Below, one piece after another: positions 17,231 through 27,336 of a stretch of 64,000 nucleotides of DNA. The notes below the pieces were generated by a model. It did no database searches. It was not told where the DNA came from and saw only the letters and a program-made list of their open reading frames with translations. Location of the stretch: NCBI RefSeq assembly GCF_004801395.1, contig NZ_SSOA01000012.1, positions 1 through 64,000 of the forward strand. The letters are read 5' to 3'. The stretch's first letter is position 1. Each line of letters begins with the position of its first letter. Source of the stretch: Gillisella terrae (GTDB lineage Bacteria > Pseudomonadota > Alphaproteobacteria > Rhizobiales > Rhizobiaceae). Position numbers and translations under genes: made by a program.

Positions 17231-18694
17231 TCAATACGGCGCTTCACATTTGCCCATGCCGACGTAGACCGTCTTCAACTCCGAATAATGCTCCAGCGCT
17301 GCCTGAGAGTTTTCGCGGCCAAAGCCGGATTGCTTGGAGCCGCCAAACGGCATTTCCACCGGGCAAAGGTTATAGGTGTTGATCCACAACGTGCCTGCTT
17401 CCAACTGATCCACCACACGATGGGCACGGCTGATGTCTGCGGTAAACACGCCGCCAGCCAGGCCAAATTCGGTGGCATTGGCGCGGGCAATCACATCGGC
17501 CTCGTCATCAAAATCCAGCACGCACATGACGGGGCCGAAAATTTCTTCACGGGCGATGGTCATATCGTCGGTGACGTCGGCAAACACCGTGGGCTGAACA
17601 AAAGCACCTTGCGCGGACACTGCATTGGGAATGCCGCCGCCGGTGATCAGCGTCGCACCCTCGGCCTTGCCCTTATCGATGTAAGACAGCACTTTTTCCC
17701 GCTGCGCCATCGACACCAGCGGCCCCATCTGGGTGGCGTCATCCGTTGGATCGCCAATCACAATGGCTTCCGTGCGGGCTTTCAGGCGCTCAAGGAAGGT
17801 CTGCTTGATGGCCCGATGCACAAACACCCGCGTGCCGTTGGAGCAGACTTGACCTGTGGAATAGAAATTCGCCAGCATCGCACCGGAAATCGCGCTGTCG
17901 ATATCGGCATCGTCAAACACGATCAGCGGTGATTTGCCGCCCAGTTCCATGGTCACATGTTTGAGCTGGCCCGCTGCGGCGGCGGCCACCTTGCGTCCGG
18001 TTGGTACCGATCCGGTCAAGGACACTTTGGCTACATCGGGATGATTGACCAGCAAAGGCCCGGTATCACGATCACCCTGAATAACGTTGAACACACCCTT
18101 GGGCGCACCGGCTTCAATCAGGATCTCGGCAATTTTCAACGCACCCAGCGGCGTCATTTCCGATGGCTTGAACACCATGGCATTGCCAGCCGCCAAGGCC
18201 GGTGCGGCCTTCCAGCAGCAAATCTGCTGCGGATAATTCCATGCACCAATGCCGACGCAAACACCCAGCGGCACGCGCTTGGTATAGGCAAAATCACCGC
18301 CCAGCGGAATATGGCTGCCGTTCATGCCAGCGGCCGCAATGCCACCGAAAAACTCCAATGAGTCGGCACCCGAGGTGGGGTCAGCGACAATGGTTTCCTG
18401 AATAGGCTTGCCAGTATCCAGCGTTTCCAGCTCCGAGAGTTCGCGGTTGCGCGCGCGCATGATCTCGGCGGCTTTTTTCAACACCCGGCCACGCGCCGTG
18501 GGCGAAAGAGCTGCCCATTCCTTTTGAGCCCGCTTGGCAGAGGCAATAGCGCGCTCGACAATCGCAGGCGTTGCGGCGTGAAGCTTGGCAATCACCTCAC
18601 CAGTGGCAGGGTAGATGCTTTCAATCACCGTGCCAGCGGAGTCTTCGACGTATTCGCCGTCGATGAAGTGGGAGGCTTTGGGTTGGGCTTTCAT
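17231..18694 (-). CDS. betB: Betaine aldehyde dehydrogenase BetB
   Basis: A 487-residue aldehyde dehydrogenase, the usual BetB length. It contains the catalytic glutamate motif [16 protein letters not shown] (about residue 249), the nucleophile region [17 protein letters not shown] (Cys about 284), [13 protein letters not shown] as the NAD-binding turn, and the C-terminal [13 protein letters not shown]. It converts betaine aldehyde to glycine betaine with NAD+. Only three bases separate it from the betC stop, so the genes are co-transcribed and probably coupled. Confidence 0.96.
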   Translation of the reverse strand: MKAQPKASHFIDGEYVEDSAGTVIESIYPATGEVIAKLHAATPAIVERAIASAKRAQKEWAALSPTARGRVLKKAAEIMRARNRELSELETLDTGKPIQETIVADPTSGADSLEFFGGIAAAGMNGSHIPLGGDFAYTKRVPLGVCVGIGAWNYPQQICCWKAAPALAAGNAMVFKPSEMTPLGALKIAEILIEAGAPKGVFNVIQGDRDTGPLLVNHPDVAKVSLTGSVPTGRKVAAAAAGQLKHVTMELGGKSPLIVFDDADIDSAISGAMLANFYSTGQVCSNGTRVFVHRAIKQTFLERLKARTEAIVIGDPTDDATQMGPLVSMAQREKVLSYIDKGKAEGATLITGGGIPNAVSAQGAFVQPTVFADVTDDMTIAREEIFGPVMCVLDFDDEADVIARANATEFGLAGGVFTADISRAHRVVDQLEAGTLWINTYNLCPVEMPFGGSKQSGFGRENSQAALEHYSELKTVYVGMGKCEAPY

Positions 18695-18697
18695 ACA

Positions 18698-20230
18698 TCA
18701 TTCTCCGCGCGGATAGCGTTTGGATTCTTCTAAAATATTCAGGTCCATATGGTTGCGCATGTAGCGCTCAGACGCTTTTTGCAGCGGCTGGTGATCCCAT
18801 GGATAGTAAGAGCCGTTGCGCAGCGCTTCATAGACCACCCAGCGGCGCGCCTGACTTTCGCGCACCGCCGCATCAAAGCGGGCCATGTCCCAGCGGGCTT
18901 CTCGTTTCGTGATGAAATCAGCCAGAATATTCGCATAGGCCGGGTTCTCCGCGAGATTGGTCAGCTCTTGCGGATCAGCATCGAGATCAAACAATTGGTC
19001 CGGGTCCAGCGCGCAATGCACGTACTTCCAGCGGCCTTCGCGGATTGACACCATAGGTGCATAGGAGCCCTCAGCCGCATATTCCATCAACACGGGCGCG
19101 GTGCGCTTCTCTCCTTTGATCATGCCTGTCAGGCTCATGCCATCGGTCCAGGGCATGACCTCATCCATGGAAATACCAGCCAGATCGCACAGGGTTGGCG
19201 TGACATCGAGGTTGGAGGTCGGCGTTTGGTGCAGGCCGGGGGCAATGCCGGGGCCAGCCACCATCAGCGGTACGCGGGCTGATCCTTCAAAGAAATTCAT
19301 CTTGAACCACAGACCCCGCTCACCCAGCATATCGCCGTGGTCAGAGCAGAACAGGACATATGTATTGTCCAGCATCCTAGTTCGGGTCAATGTGTCGATC
19401 AGCGCACCGACCTTGTCGTCGATATAGGAAATATTGGCAAAATAGGCGCGGCGCGAGCGGTGGATGTCATCTTCCGTCACATTGAAATTCTCATAGTCAC
19501 AGGCATGGATCAGCCGTTTGGAATGCGGGTCCTGATCCATCAGCGTGCCGACCTCTGGCAGCAGATGCGCGCAATCCTCGTATAAATCCCAGTATTTCTT
19601 CCGCGCCACGTAAGGATCATGCGGATGGGTGAAGGAGACGGTCAGGCACCACGGGCGGCGGTTCGCGTCATCATTGTCGCGGGAGAGATGATAAAGCTTC
19701 TGCTCGGCCAGAAAGGCCACTTCATCATCATATTCCATCTGGTTGGTAATTTCGGCCACGCCGGAACCCGTCACCGAGCCGAGATTGTGATACCACCAAT
19801 CAATCCGCTCACCGGGCTTGCGATAATCCGGCGTCCAGCCAAAATCGGCGGGGTAGATGTCGGTGGTCAGGCGCTCTTCAAAGCCATGGAGCTGATCGGG
19901 GCCGACGAAATGCATCTTGCCAGACAGGGCTGTGTAATAGCCTGCGCGGCGCAGATGGTGGGCATAAGTGGGAATGGACGAGACATATTCTGCCGCATTG
20001 TCATAGACCTGCGTGCGGCTGGGCAGTTGCCCCGCCATGAAAGAGGCACGTGCTGGCGCACACAGCGGCGAGGAGGTGTAATTGTTTTGAAAGCGCGCAG
20101 AGCGGGCCGCCAGTGCTTTCAGATGCGGCGCATGCAGCCAGTCTGCCGGACCGTTGTCAAACAGCGTGCCGTTCAACTGGTCCACCATGATGATCAGAAT
20201 ATTGGGCCTGGTCTTGGGTGAAGGGCTCAT
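18698..20230 (-). CDS. betC: Choline-sulfatase BetC
   Basis: A 510-residue sulfatase. The formylglycine signature is SSPLCAPARASFMAGQ (about residue 55), where Cys is matured to the catalytic aldehyde. IIMVDQLNGTLFDN provides the N-terminal metal-binding aspartate and FCSDHGDMLGERGLWFK (about 305) the second metal site. It splits choline-O-sulfate into choline and sulfate, feeding BetA and BetB, so the plant osmolyte can serve as carbon, nitrogen, sulfur and osmoprotectant source. Its ATG overlaps the betI stop (ATGA). The order betI-betC-betB-betA is that of Sinorhizobium. Confidence 0.96.
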   Translation of the reverse strand: MSPSPKTRPNILIIMVDQLNGTLFDNGPADWLHAPHLKALAARSARFQNNYTSSPLCAPARASFMAGQLPSRTQVYDNAAEYVSSIPTYAHHLRRAGYYTALSGKMHFVGPDQLHGFEERLTTDIYPADFGWTPDYRKPGERIDWWYHNLGSVTGSGVAEITNQMEYDDEVAFLAEQKLYHLSRDNDDANRRPWCLTVSFTHPHDPYVARKKYWDLYEDCAHLLPEVGTLMDQDPHSKRLIHACDYENFNVTEDDIHRSRRAYFANISYIDDKVGALIDTLTRTRMLDNTYVLFCSDHGDMLGERGLWFKMNFFEGSARVPLMVAGPGIAPGLHQTPTSNLDVTPTLCDLAGISMDEVMPWTDGMSLTGMIKGEKRTAPVLMEYAAEGSYAPMVSIREGRWKYVHCALDPDQLFDLDADPQELTNLAENPAYANILADFITKREARWDMARFDAAVRESQARRWVVYEALRNGSYYPWDHQPLQKASERYMRNHMDLNILEESKRYPRGE

Positions 20231-20829
20231 AGGCTGGCAGCTCCCGATTCTGCGCTGTGGAGTTGGCGGGTGACGTAATCTTCCACCAGTGCCACGGAGG
20301 CCTCGATGGAAAGCGGGGCAGCGCGCAGGCTTTGGCGAATATACAGCCCGTCAATCATCGCCGCCGTGCCTTCCGCAATACGCTCGGCATCCACAGGCGG
20401 GGCCAGCGAGGTCAGCGCATGCATCAGATTGGAGCGCAGCCGGCGCGCATAAATCAGCAGCAGGCGGCGCGTGGCCTCGGAGCGCTGGGCTTCGGAGTAA
20501 AAGGCAAGCCATGCCGCCACCGTGTCGGGTGCGAATTGATCGGCCTGAAAACTGACGTGGATGATTGCGGAAATCCGCTCAACCGGAGTTCTTGCCCTCA
20601 AGAGCGCAGCCACCGTGTCGGTTCGCAATTGTCGGAGCAAAGAGCGGATGGTCTCGATCAGCAATTGCTCCTTGCTGCCAAAATAATGATGGGCAAGGGC
20701 AGGAGACACGCCTGCGTTGCGGGCGATCTCCGACATGGTGACCGTCAGCGAGCCATGCAGGCCAATGGTTTTCAGCGCGGCATCCACCAACGCTTTCCTT
20801 CTCACAGGCTCCATTCCCAATTTCGGCAT
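20227..20829 (-). CDS. betI: TetR-family repressor BetI
   Basis: A 200-residue TetR regulator. The typical BetI start MPKLGMEPVRRKALVDA fixes the start at 20829; the upstream part of a longer frame is not conserved-looking. The helix-turn-helix is SEIARNAGVSPALAHHYFGS (about residues 32-51). The C-terminal part carries DGLYIRQSLRAAP, typical of BetI ligand domains. In the family choline releases repression of the bet genes. It is first in the operon and would repress its own transcription through the dyad at 20889-20902. Confidence 0.94.
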   Translation of the reverse strand: MPKLGMEPVRRKALVDAALKTIGLHGSLTVTMSEIARNAGVSPALAHHYFGSKEQLLIETIRSLLRQLRTDTVAALLRARTPVERISAIIHVSFQADQFAPDTVAAWLAFYSEAQRSEATRRLLLIYARRLRSNLMHALTSLAPPVDAERIAEGTAAMIDGLYIRQSLRAAPLSIEASVALVEDYVTRQLHSAESGAASL

Positions 20830-20888
20830 TGCTTTTCCTTGGGCTAATTCTGGGCTTTTCATGCTTGATAAAAGGCAGTTTATTTTTA

Positions 20889-20902
20889 ATTGACTCATCA
20901 AT
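20889..20902. promoter_or_regulatory. BetI-type operator candidate
   Basis: ATTGA-CTCA-TCAAT, about 60 bp upstream of betI. The flanks extend the symmetry imperfectly (A/T-rich arms, about 11 of 15 matching). Known BetI sites are built on ATTGA...TCAAT half sites, so this is the likely control point of the bet operon. Confidence 0.6.
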
Positions 20903-21052
20903 CAATAAAAACCTTCTGCCTGATTGCTGATTTTCACCGCGGCAGCGTCTCAATCCGGCAAATGTCACAAAAGTTTCATCTTCCATAAAGACTTCGTTCA
21001 AGCATTATAGGTCAGCGTCGGGCAGATTTTATCAATTTGAGGCGAACAGGCT

Positions 21053-22858
21053 ATGGCATTGAGCGTTGCTGCGGATGTGGGCGGAGTGCGTCGCTTTGCC
21101 AGTGATCAATTGCTGACCCTTGCAAAAGTTGTGGTCGAAAATGCACTTCAGCCGATTGTTGAAGTGCAGACCGGCGTTGTGTTTGGTTATGAAACCCTGA
21201 TGCGGGGCCAGGAGCGTATCGGGTTTGAAACGCCGCTGGATATTCTCGATCAGGCCGAGGCGGCAGGCCAGCTTCTGGCACTGGAGCAAATGGTGGCCAG
21301 CCGGGCTTTGGCCAAATTTGCGACATTACCGGATCACGCCGCGTTCACACTGTTTCTCAATCTCGATGTACGGCTTATTCCCCATGGTGATACCATGGTC
21401 GATAGTTTGCTGGCCCATTTGAAAGCAGCGCGCATTGCGCCTTCATCTGTCTGTTTTGAGCTGTCCGAGCGCTTTGACAACACCAATGTGCCGGAGTTTA
21501 AAAGTCTTGTAAACCGGCTGCGGCGGGCAGGCTTTAAACTGGCCATTGATGATTTCGGTGTGGGCCACGCCGAGATGAAGCTGTTGTGCGATTACCCGGT
21601 CGATTACCTGAAAATCGATCGCCACTTCATTGCGGGCGTGGATACCAATCCGCGCAAACGACATCTGGTGAAAAACATTGTCCAGATTGCCCATGTGCTG
21701 GGTGTTCGGGTGATTGCCGAAGGCATTGAGACCGAAGGCGAGTTTATCACTTGCCGGGAGCTGGGCGTGGATCTGGTGCAGGGCTGGCTGATTGCCAAGC
21801 CAACCACCCATCTGGCCGAGCTTTTGCCTGCCTATCCGCATTTGCGCGAGGTGGGACAATCGCGCCGCAGCAGCCAGTCGCTCGACGAGATTCTCATTCG
21901 CAAACAGATCGAGCGTCTGCCGACGGTTTATGAAAATGACACGATTGAAAGCGTGTTTGATCTGTTTCGGCGCAATCCGCGCCAGTCGTTCTTTCCGGTG
22001 TTGAACGCCAATGGCGAGCCACGCGGCATTATTCACGAGATTCACCTCAAGGAATATATCTACCAGCCCTTTGGCCGCGATCTTTTGAAAAACAAGGTCT
22101 ATGAGCGGACGATTTCGCATTTTGTTGACCGCGCCCCGGTGGTGGGTCTAGATGCCGACGCCGACCGGTTGATGGCGATTTTTGCCAATACCGATGGCAG
22201 CGATTGCGTGCTTTTGACCGAAAACATGCGCTATGCCGGGGTGATTTCGGCATCCTCCCTGATCCGCATTATTAACGAAAAGCAGCTGAAAAGCGCGCAG
22301 GAGCAAAACCCGCTGACGGGACTTCCGGGCAATCGCGCCATCCGCGATTTCATGCAGGCTGCGGGCCGCGACAGCGATGGTTTTCGCCATTTCTGCTATT
22401 GTGATTTTGACAATTTCAAACCCTTCAACGACCATTACGGTTTCCATCTGGGCGACCATGCCATCTCGCTGTTTGCGGCTTTGATGCGCCGCTATTTCTT
22501 TGCCGATGGCGTGTTTCTAGGCCATGTCGGCGGCGATGATTTTTTCATCGGCCTGAGCGATTGGACCAGTGATGAACTGACCGAAATTCTTGATCGGCTG
22601 TTGTCGGATTTCCACGGCGATGTCGCCGAGCTGTATTCCCCTGAAGATCGGGCATCCGGTCGCATTCGCGGCGAGGACCGCCACGGCATAACCCGCGATT
22701 TCGCCCTGATGCGCTGCTCCATCGGCGTACTGGAATTGCCGCCGGGGCTGGTGATCGATGATGTCAGCCGCCTGTCGTCCGAGATTGCTGCTATCAAGAA
22801 GCGTGCAAAAGAAAGCCAGTCGGGCCTGCATATTTCAAGGTTTCGCCTTGAAGAATAG
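21053..22858 (+). CDS. Cyclic-di-GMP protein: EAL, CBS pair, GGDEF
   Basis: A 601-residue soluble protein. The EAL domain (about 20-260) has YETLMRG, LFLNLDV, FELSER, AIDDFGVG, YLKIDR, AEGIET and QGWLIAKP, so every residue usually needed for phosphodiesterase activity appears present. A CBS-pair region (about 290-410) follows, then a GGDEF domain (about 425-590) with QNPLTGLPGNRAI and the active-site motif GGDDF. No RxxD inhibitory site precedes GGDDF. The order EAL-CBS-GGDEF is the reverse of most hybrid proteins and matches a known alphaproteobacterial/pseudomonad subgroup; CBS may sense nucleotides. It is monocistronic. Confidence 0.9.
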   Translation: MALSVAADVGGVRRFASDQLLTLAKVVVENALQPIVEVQTGVVFGYETLMRGQERIGFETPLDILDQAEAAGQLLALEQMVASRALAKFATLPDHAAFTLFLNLDVRLIPHGDTMVDSLLAHLKAARIAPSSVCFELSERFDNTNVPEFKSLVNRLRRAGFKLAIDDFGVGHAEMKLLCDYPVDYLKIDRHFIAGVDTNPRKRHLVKNIVQIAHVLGVRVIAEGIETEGEFITCRELGVDLVQGWLIAKPTTHLAELLPAYPHLREVGQSRRSSQSLDEILIRKQIERLPTVYENDTIESVFDLFRRNPRQSFFPVLNANGEPRGIIHEIHLKEYIYQPFGRDLLKNKVYERTISHFVDRAPVVGLDADADRLMAIFANTDGSDCVLLTENMRYAGVISASSLIRIINEKQLKSAQEQNPLTGLPGNRAIRDFMQAAGRDSDGFRHFCYCDFDNFKPFNDHYGFHLGDHAISLFAALMRRYFFADGVFLGHVGGDDFFIGLSDWTSDELTEILDRLLSDFHGDVAELYSPEDRASGRIRGEDRHGITRDFALMRCSIGVLELPPGLVIDDVSRLSSEIAAIKKRAKESQSGLHISRFRLEE

Positions 22859-22960
22859 CAAAAGCAGGGCGCGTCAAAGAGCCTCCTTTAAATGCGTAGC
22901 GTCATGGCCTATCTCTGACGTCTGCAATCATTGTGATGGCGAACTTGAGGAGAATGGCCA

Positions 22961-23965
22961 ATGACGCTTCCCACCAGCATGCGCTATATTGATGTTTCCG
23001 CTCCCGGTGGTCCTGAGGTTATGCGTTTAGCTGATGGCCCTTTGCCCACCGCGCGCCCAGGTGAAGTGTTGGTGAAGGTTGAGGCCATTGGTATCAACCG
23101 GCCTGACGTTGCCCAGCGGCAGGGCAGCTATCCGCCACCAAAAGATGCAAGCCCAATCATGGGGCTGGAGGTAGCAGGAACCATTGTTGCCCTGGGCGAG
23201 GGCGTGCGTGATTTTGCCATTGGCGATAAGGTGTGCGGTCTGGCCAATGGCGGCGGTTATGCAGAATATTGTCTTTTGCCGGTCAGCCAGACCTTGCCAT
23301 GGCCTAAGGGCTATGATGCCATCAAGGCGGCGGCGGTGCCGGAAACCTTTTTCACCGTCTGGGCCAACCTGTTTCAAATGGCAGGCGTGACCGAAGGCGA
23401 GACCGTGCTGATCCATGGCGGCACATCGGGCATTGGCACCACTGCCATTCAGCTTGCCAAGGCCTTTGGCGCGGATGTGTTTACCACCGCAGGCTCCGCC
23501 GAAAAATGTGCCGCTTGCGAAAAGCTGGGTGCCAAACGGGCCATCAATTACAAAACCGAGGATTTTGCTGCCGTCATCAAGGCTGAAACCGATGGCAAGG
23601 GTGTTGATATCATCCTCGATATGATTGGTGCGGCCTATTTTGAGAAGAACATTGCCTCGCTGGCCAAGGATGGCTGCCTGTCCATTATTGCCTTTCTGGG
23701 CGGTGCTGTGGCTGAAAAGGTTAATCTCGGCCCGATCATGGTCAAGCGCCTCACCGTGACCGGCTCCACCATGCGCCCGCGCACGTTGGAAGAAAAACGC
23801 GCCATCCGCGATGACCTGTTGTCCGAGGTCTGGCCGCTGCTGGAACAGGGCACGGTGGCACCGGTTATTCACGCAGTGCTGCCATTTGAGCAGGTGGCAG
23901 AGGCGCATCGGCAGATGGAAGAGAGCAACCACATTGGCAAGATTGTGCTGACATTGCAGCGATAA
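22961..23965 (+). CDS. NAD(P)H:quinone oxidoreductase, MDR superfamily (PIG3-like)
   Basis: A 334-residue zinc-free medium-chain dehydrogenase. The N-terminal GroES-like domain includes [20 protein letters not shown]. The NADPH fold has [20 protein letters not shown] (about residue 145) and the GSAEKC-type strand that sets cofactor preference. The C-terminus [20 protein letters not shown] matches PIG3/QOR enzymes. It probably reduces quinones or enals and is linked to redox stress. GAGGAGAATGGCCA precedes the start. Confidence 0.9.
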   Translation: MTLPTSMRYIDVSAPGGPEVMRLADGPLPTARPGEVLVKVEAIGINRPDVAQRQGSYPPPKDASPIMGLEVAGTIVALGEGVRDFAIGDKVCGLANGGGYAEYCLLPVSQTLPWPKGYDAIKAAAVPETFFTVWANLFQMAGVTEGETVLIHGGTSGIGTTAIQLAKAFGADVFTTAGSAEKCAACEKLGAKRAINYKTEDFAAVIKAETDGKGVDIILDMIGAAYFEKNIASLAKDGCLSIIAFLGGAVAEKVNLGPIMVKRLTVTGSTMRPRTLEEKRAIRDDLLSEVWPLLEQGTVAPVIHAVLPFEQVAEAHRQMEESNHIGKIVLTLQR

Positions 23966-24082
23966 CGACGGTATTTGATCAATCACTCAACAATGCGATG
24001 TTTTATCTTTCGTGCCTTGCGAAGCAGTGATTTGTCACCTACCTTTAGCTTAACGTCAACAAACAGAAAGGAAGGTGATCCA

Positions 24083-24157
24083 ATGTCTAATGAGATTTCG
24101 ATCTGCAATAGAGGCTTTGGAATAGTGATGAACGGAAAGGGGCAGCCCTCGGTCTGA
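24083..24157 (+). CDS. 24-residue small protein, function unknown
   Basis: ATG follows GAAAGGAAGGTGATCCA, one of the best ribosome binding sites in the window. The peptide starts MSNEISICNRGFGIVMNGKG and ends QPSV. It is too short for domain assignment and has no membrane segment. The stop is followed at once by the anti-Shine-Dalgarno CACCTTCCT. A longer in-frame extension upstream (to 23975) is not supported by a ribosome site. Confidence 0.5.
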   Translation: MSNEISICNRGFGIVMNGKGQPSV

Positions 24158-24220
24158 ACACACCTTCCTCACGGATGAGCTATTGCTCTCCGGGCCATTA
24201 TGGCGAGGTCAAACTCATGG

Positions 24221-24247
24221 AAAGGGTCGCGCGAGCGACCCTTTTTT
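24221..24247 (+). terminator. Intrinsic terminator of the small transcript
   Basis: AAAGGGTCGC, loop GCGA, GCGACCCTTT, running into T6. The 10-bp perfect stem with a tetraloop is one of the strongest terminators here. Confidence 0.88.
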
Positions 24248-24344
24248 GTGTCTGGTGTTTGATCTGGGACGCCGCGCGCAAAGGCGCAATATTTTGCAGC
24301 ATCCATCACCCACTTTCCTGACAAGCCTGAAAGAGATGATATCA

Positions 24345-24920
24345 TCACGGGCAGCGCCGTAATTGATCCGCATAGATGTTGGCGATGGCGGCAAAGCGCT
24401 TTGCACCGGCCAAGGCCTCGGGTCTGGCGCGATAGGCACCCCGTTGATAGCCCACCTGTCCCGAGTGATAGGCCAAATAGATATTATAGGGCTGCGAGTA
24501 GGGGATGCCGTTGCGGATATGGCTTTGGTAGTGATACCAGCCGATAAAGCGGACCGCATCGGCAAAATTATTGCGGCGGGCAAAATAACGGCCAGTTTCG
24601 CGCTGGTAGCGCTCCCAAGTGCCATCCAGAGCCTGCGAATAGCCATAAGCCGTGGACACGCGCTTCCATGGGATGAAACCAAGAATATAGCGGCGTGGTG
24701 GTCTTGCCCGCGCTCGGAAGCTCGATTCTGTATAAATTGTTGCCATCAAAATCGGCACAGGCACGCCATATTCGCGCTCGACAGAGCGCGTGGCGCGCTT
24801 CCAGTTTTCAAACACGCCGTCGCGCTGCTCAAAAATCGCGCAGGCATTGCGGATTTGACTTGGCGGTCGGGCACAGCTTCCCAAAGCCAGCAACAGGGCG
24901 ATGATGAGGAATTTACGCAT
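24345..24920 (-). CDS. Lipoprotein lytic transglycosylase (SLT domain)
   Basis: A 191-residue protein with a lipoprotein signal: LLLALGSC, Cys at about residue 16. The SLT lysozyme-like domain has VPVPILMATIYTESSFRAR, in which the Glu of TESS is the catalytic acid, then STAYGYSQALDGTWERYQ and YNIYLAYHSGQVGYQRG. It would cleave the glycan strands of peptidoglycan from an outer-membrane anchor. GAGGCAAG precedes the ATG. It is monocistronic and converges on the small transcript. Confidence 0.9.
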   Translation of the reverse strand: MRKFLIIALLLALGSCARPPSQIRNACAIFEQRDGVFENWKRATRSVEREYGVPVPILMATIYTESSFRARARPPRRYILGFIPWKRVSTAYGYSQALDGTWERYQRETGRYFARRNNFADAVRFIGWYHYQSHIRNGIPYSQPYNIYLAYHSGQVGYQRGAYRARPEALAGAKRFAAIANIYADQLRRCP

Positions 24921-25170
24921 AACAAACTTGCCTCTTCTATCAGCAGGCAGTTTATTCGCTAAAATTTAACGAAAAGTTTTGATTTTGTTTACGACTGCAT
25001 AATTCCGATACCTGTGTGCAAGGGTGGAAATTATCTTTTATTTTTAAAGGCTTGCCCATTATTTTCAGCGCGCCCGATACACAGATTTTTCTCAAATGGT
25101 TGTGAATTGTACGCTTTTCAAGGCCAGCACAGGGCATCTACTGCGTCGCGGTTATTGAGATGCTGAAATG
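24921..25170. other. Intergenic region before hairpin and repeat
   Basis: About 250 bases between the transglycosylase and the repeat cluster. AT-rich; probably carries the transglycosylase promoter. No gene was recognised. Confidence 0.35.
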
Positions 25171-25206
25171 ACAACGCCGTGCGCCAAATATGGCGCACGG
25201 CGTTGT
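25171..25206. repeat. Perfect 16-bp inverted repeat (GC-rich palindrome)
   Basis: ACAACGCCGTGCGCCA, loop AATA, TGGCGCACGGCGTTGT. The core recurs at 8580-8605. It directly precedes copy A of the 60-bp repeat and is downstream of the soluble chemoreceptor gene, so it may also act as its terminator. Confidence 0.85.
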
Positions 25207-25209
25207 AAC

Positions 25210-25270
25210 ACTTTAAATCTGCTGCATAATTTTCGTCTTAACTCGATTCCGATTTAAGGAATTATGCCGT
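25210..25270 (+). repeat. ~60-bp dispersed hairpin repeat, copy A
   Basis: Begins CTTTAAATCTGCTGCATAAT and ends GGAATTATGC. The outer ends (GCATAATT/AATTATGC) and the inner TTAAYTC/GATTTAA pair, so the unit is a nested hairpin. Other copies: 27337-27400 (inverted), 51334-51395, 60374-60436, and a decayed copy at 47731-47763. Confidence 0.85.
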
Positions 25271-25278
25271 AGCCTCTA

Positions 25279-27051
25279 TCAGAATTCGCTCCAGCCATCC
25301 GATTGGGCGGGGGCACCCACCGCGCGGGCAACTTTTGCCATCATGCTGCGGGCAGGGGAGCTTGCTGGCCGGTGGGTGGCGTTGGCCACCGCCAATTGCC
25401 GCGGCGCTGCCGTGTTGCCAAGGCGGAACTTTTCAATCAATTCACGCAGGCGGGCGGTTTCCTGTGCAAGTGTGGCGCTGGCCGCATTGGTTTCTTCCAC
25501 CATGGCGGCGTTTTGCTGAGTCACCTGATCCATCTGGTTGACGGCAGAATTGACTTCCGAGAGGCCTGTGGCCTGCTCACGGGCCGAGCTGGTGATGGCT
25601 TCCATGTGCTCGTTCACGGCCACAATATTCTGCTGAATGGTGCGCAGAGCCTCGCCCGTTTCACTCACCAGTTTCACGCCGGTGCTGACCTCGTTGGACG
25701 AATTGCGGATCAGTTCCTTGATTTCCTTTGCCGCTTGCGCCGATCGTTGCGCCAGTTCACGTACTTCCTGAGCGACCACGGCAAAGCCTTTGCCGGCCTC
25801 ACCGGCACGGGCGGCCTCAACGCCGGCATTCAGCGCCAGCAGATTGGTCTGGAAGGCGATTTCGTCAATCACGCCAATGATGTTGGAAATCTGATTGGAA
25901 GAGCTTTCAATGCGCGACATGGCACCCACGGCGTCATCAACGACCTTGCCGGAGCGAACTGCATTCTCGCTGGCCGTTGCGGCGGCATGGCGCGCTTCTT
26001 CTGCACGCTTGGATGCGTTGTTGACGTTGACGGTGATCTCGTCGAGGGCTGCGGCTGTTTCTTCAAGCGAGGCGGCTTGCTGCTCTGTGCGCTTGGACAG
26101 GTCTTCTGCACTCTGGCTGATTTCGCGCGTGCCGTTGTCGATCTGTCCGGTGGAGTGGGCCACGGAGCCAAGCGTGTTGCGCATCTGTGTCAGCGCGTCA
26201 TTCATCGTGCGGCGCAAGCCTTCAAAATCTGGCGCAAAGGGAGTGTCCAGCGTGAACGAAAGATCGCCATCGGCAAGACGGGTCAAAGCGGCACCAATTG
26301 CATTGACGGCATTGACGCGCTCCGTGACGTCGGTTGCAAATTTCACCACTTTGGTGACCTTGCCCTTGGCATCGACAATCGGATTGTAGGCGGCATTGAT
26401 CACCACCACCTTGCCGTTTTTGCCATAACGGGTGAATTCGGCAGATTGCACTTCGCCACGGCGCAAAGCATCCCAGAACATTTTGTATTCTGGCGATTTG
26501 GCGTATTCAGGGCTCACCAGCATGCTGTGATTGCGGCCCTTGATTTCATCAAGACGATAATCAATGGCTTTGAGGAAATTTTCGTTGGCTGTGACAATCT
26601 CACCTTCGGTGGTGAACTCGATAATCCCTTGTGAGCGGCTGATGGCGGCCATCTGTCCGCTGTAGTCAAGATTTTGCAGACGCTCTTTGGCATCTGCCCA
26701 TTCAACCACAAAACCTGTTGTTTTGCCGCCGTCCTGTAGCGGCGTTACGATCAGGTCAAAGGCGCGGTGCCCAACCCAGATTGTTGCCTTGTGCTGTGTT
26801 TTGAGGGCCGCCAGCATATTGCGCTGATGCGACGGATTTTTATGAAAGATATCGATATTGCTGCCAATCAGCTTGCTGAACTCAAAGCGTGGCAACTCTT
26901 TCTTGAGGTCCGACTCGGCTTCTTTCAGCAGTTCCATCACGGCTTTATTCATATACCGTATATTCAAATCGGCATCTGAAATCATGATGTTGGCGGTGAT
27001 CACCTTCAAAGAATCGGTTTGCATGCGTGAAACACGGGACTGGCCAAACAT
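25279..27051 (-). CDS. Soluble chemoreceptor with two PAS domains
   Basis: A 590-residue methyl-accepting chemotaxis protein with no membrane segment. Two PAS domains cover about residues 12-120 and 130-250 ([19 protein letters not shown] in the first, [20 protein letters not shown] in the second). A HAMP-like segment ([20 protein letters not shown]) and the signalling hairpin follow, with the tip [20 protein letters not shown]. The protein ends in GWSEF, which fits the xWxxF tether that docks CheR/CheB. It probably senses redox, a bound cofactor or a cytoplasmic ligand. AGGAGGCG precedes the start. It is not next to a che operon. Confidence 0.92.
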   Translation of the reverse strand: MFGQSRVSRMQTDSLKVITANIMISDADLNIRYMNKAVMELLKEAESDLKKELPRFEFSKLIGSNIDIFHKNPSHQRNMLAALKTQHKATIWVGHRAFDLIVTPLQDGGKTTGFVVEWADAKERLQNLDYSGQMAAISRSQGIIEFTTEGEIVTANENFLKAIDYRLDEIKGRNHSMLVSPEYAKSPEYKMFWDALRRGEVQSAEFTRYGKNGKVVVINAAYNPIVDAKGKVTKVVKFATDVTERVNAVNAIGAALTRLADGDLSFTLDTPFAPDFEGLRRTMNDALTQMRNTLGSVAHSTGQIDNGTREISQSAEDLSKRTEQQAASLEETAAALDEITVNVNNASKRAEEARHAAATASENAVRSGKVVDDAVGAMSRIESSSNQISNIIGVIDEIAFQTNLLALNAGVEAARAGEAGKGFAVVAQEVRELAQRSAQAAKEIKELIRNSSNEVSTGVKLVSETGEALRTIQQNIVAVNEHMEAITSSAREQATGLSEVNSAVNQMDQVTQQNAAMVEETNAASATLAQETARLRELIEKFRLGNTAAPRQLAVANATHRPASSPARSMMAKVARAVGAPAQSDGWSEF

Positions 27052-27336
27052 ATGTTATCGCCTCCTAGCGACAAGTTAAAAACCGAGGCTAAACTTGGCC
27101 TCAAATCGCGTCAGGCATGCACGTATGTTGACTTTGATTGACGGGCAAAAGCAATCCGAAGTGCAGGTACTGTACCAAGCTGAACGGAGTTCAAAGTAAA
27201 ATACACATATTTAGGAATTCTAAAGAACCACTCGGTTCTCCTGTGGTTTTTAGGGGTAAATTCTGAAAGCAGCCGACAAAATATTGTATCTAATCAAACA
27301 CAAGAGAGCGCTCATACTTTAGTCTACCGCATGGTT
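27052..27336. other. Upstream region of the soluble chemoreceptor
   Basis: About 285 bases, AT-rich toward 27200-27300. It should hold the chemoreceptor promoter. No gene was recognised. Confidence 0.35.

Larger units (their letters stand above)
24069..24247 (+). ncRNA. Candidate small regulatory transcript with internal ORF and terminator
   Basis: The segment holds a 24-codon ORF (24083-24157) with a strong Shine-Dalgarno and, 64 bp after its stop, an intrinsic terminator (24221-24247). AGGAAGGTG at 24069-24077 (the Shine-Dalgarno) is perfectly complementary to CACCTTCCT at 24161-24169, just after the stop codon. The RNA could therefore hide its own ribosome site. A promoter was not identified; the 5' end is inferred. 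Could be a leader, a dual-function sRNA, or a small-protein gene. Confidence 0.5.

Noticed and set aside
24158..24247. Riboswitch for a downstream gene
   Set aside because: The next gene lies on the opposite strand and the element ends in a terminator, so there is no downstream gene for it to control.
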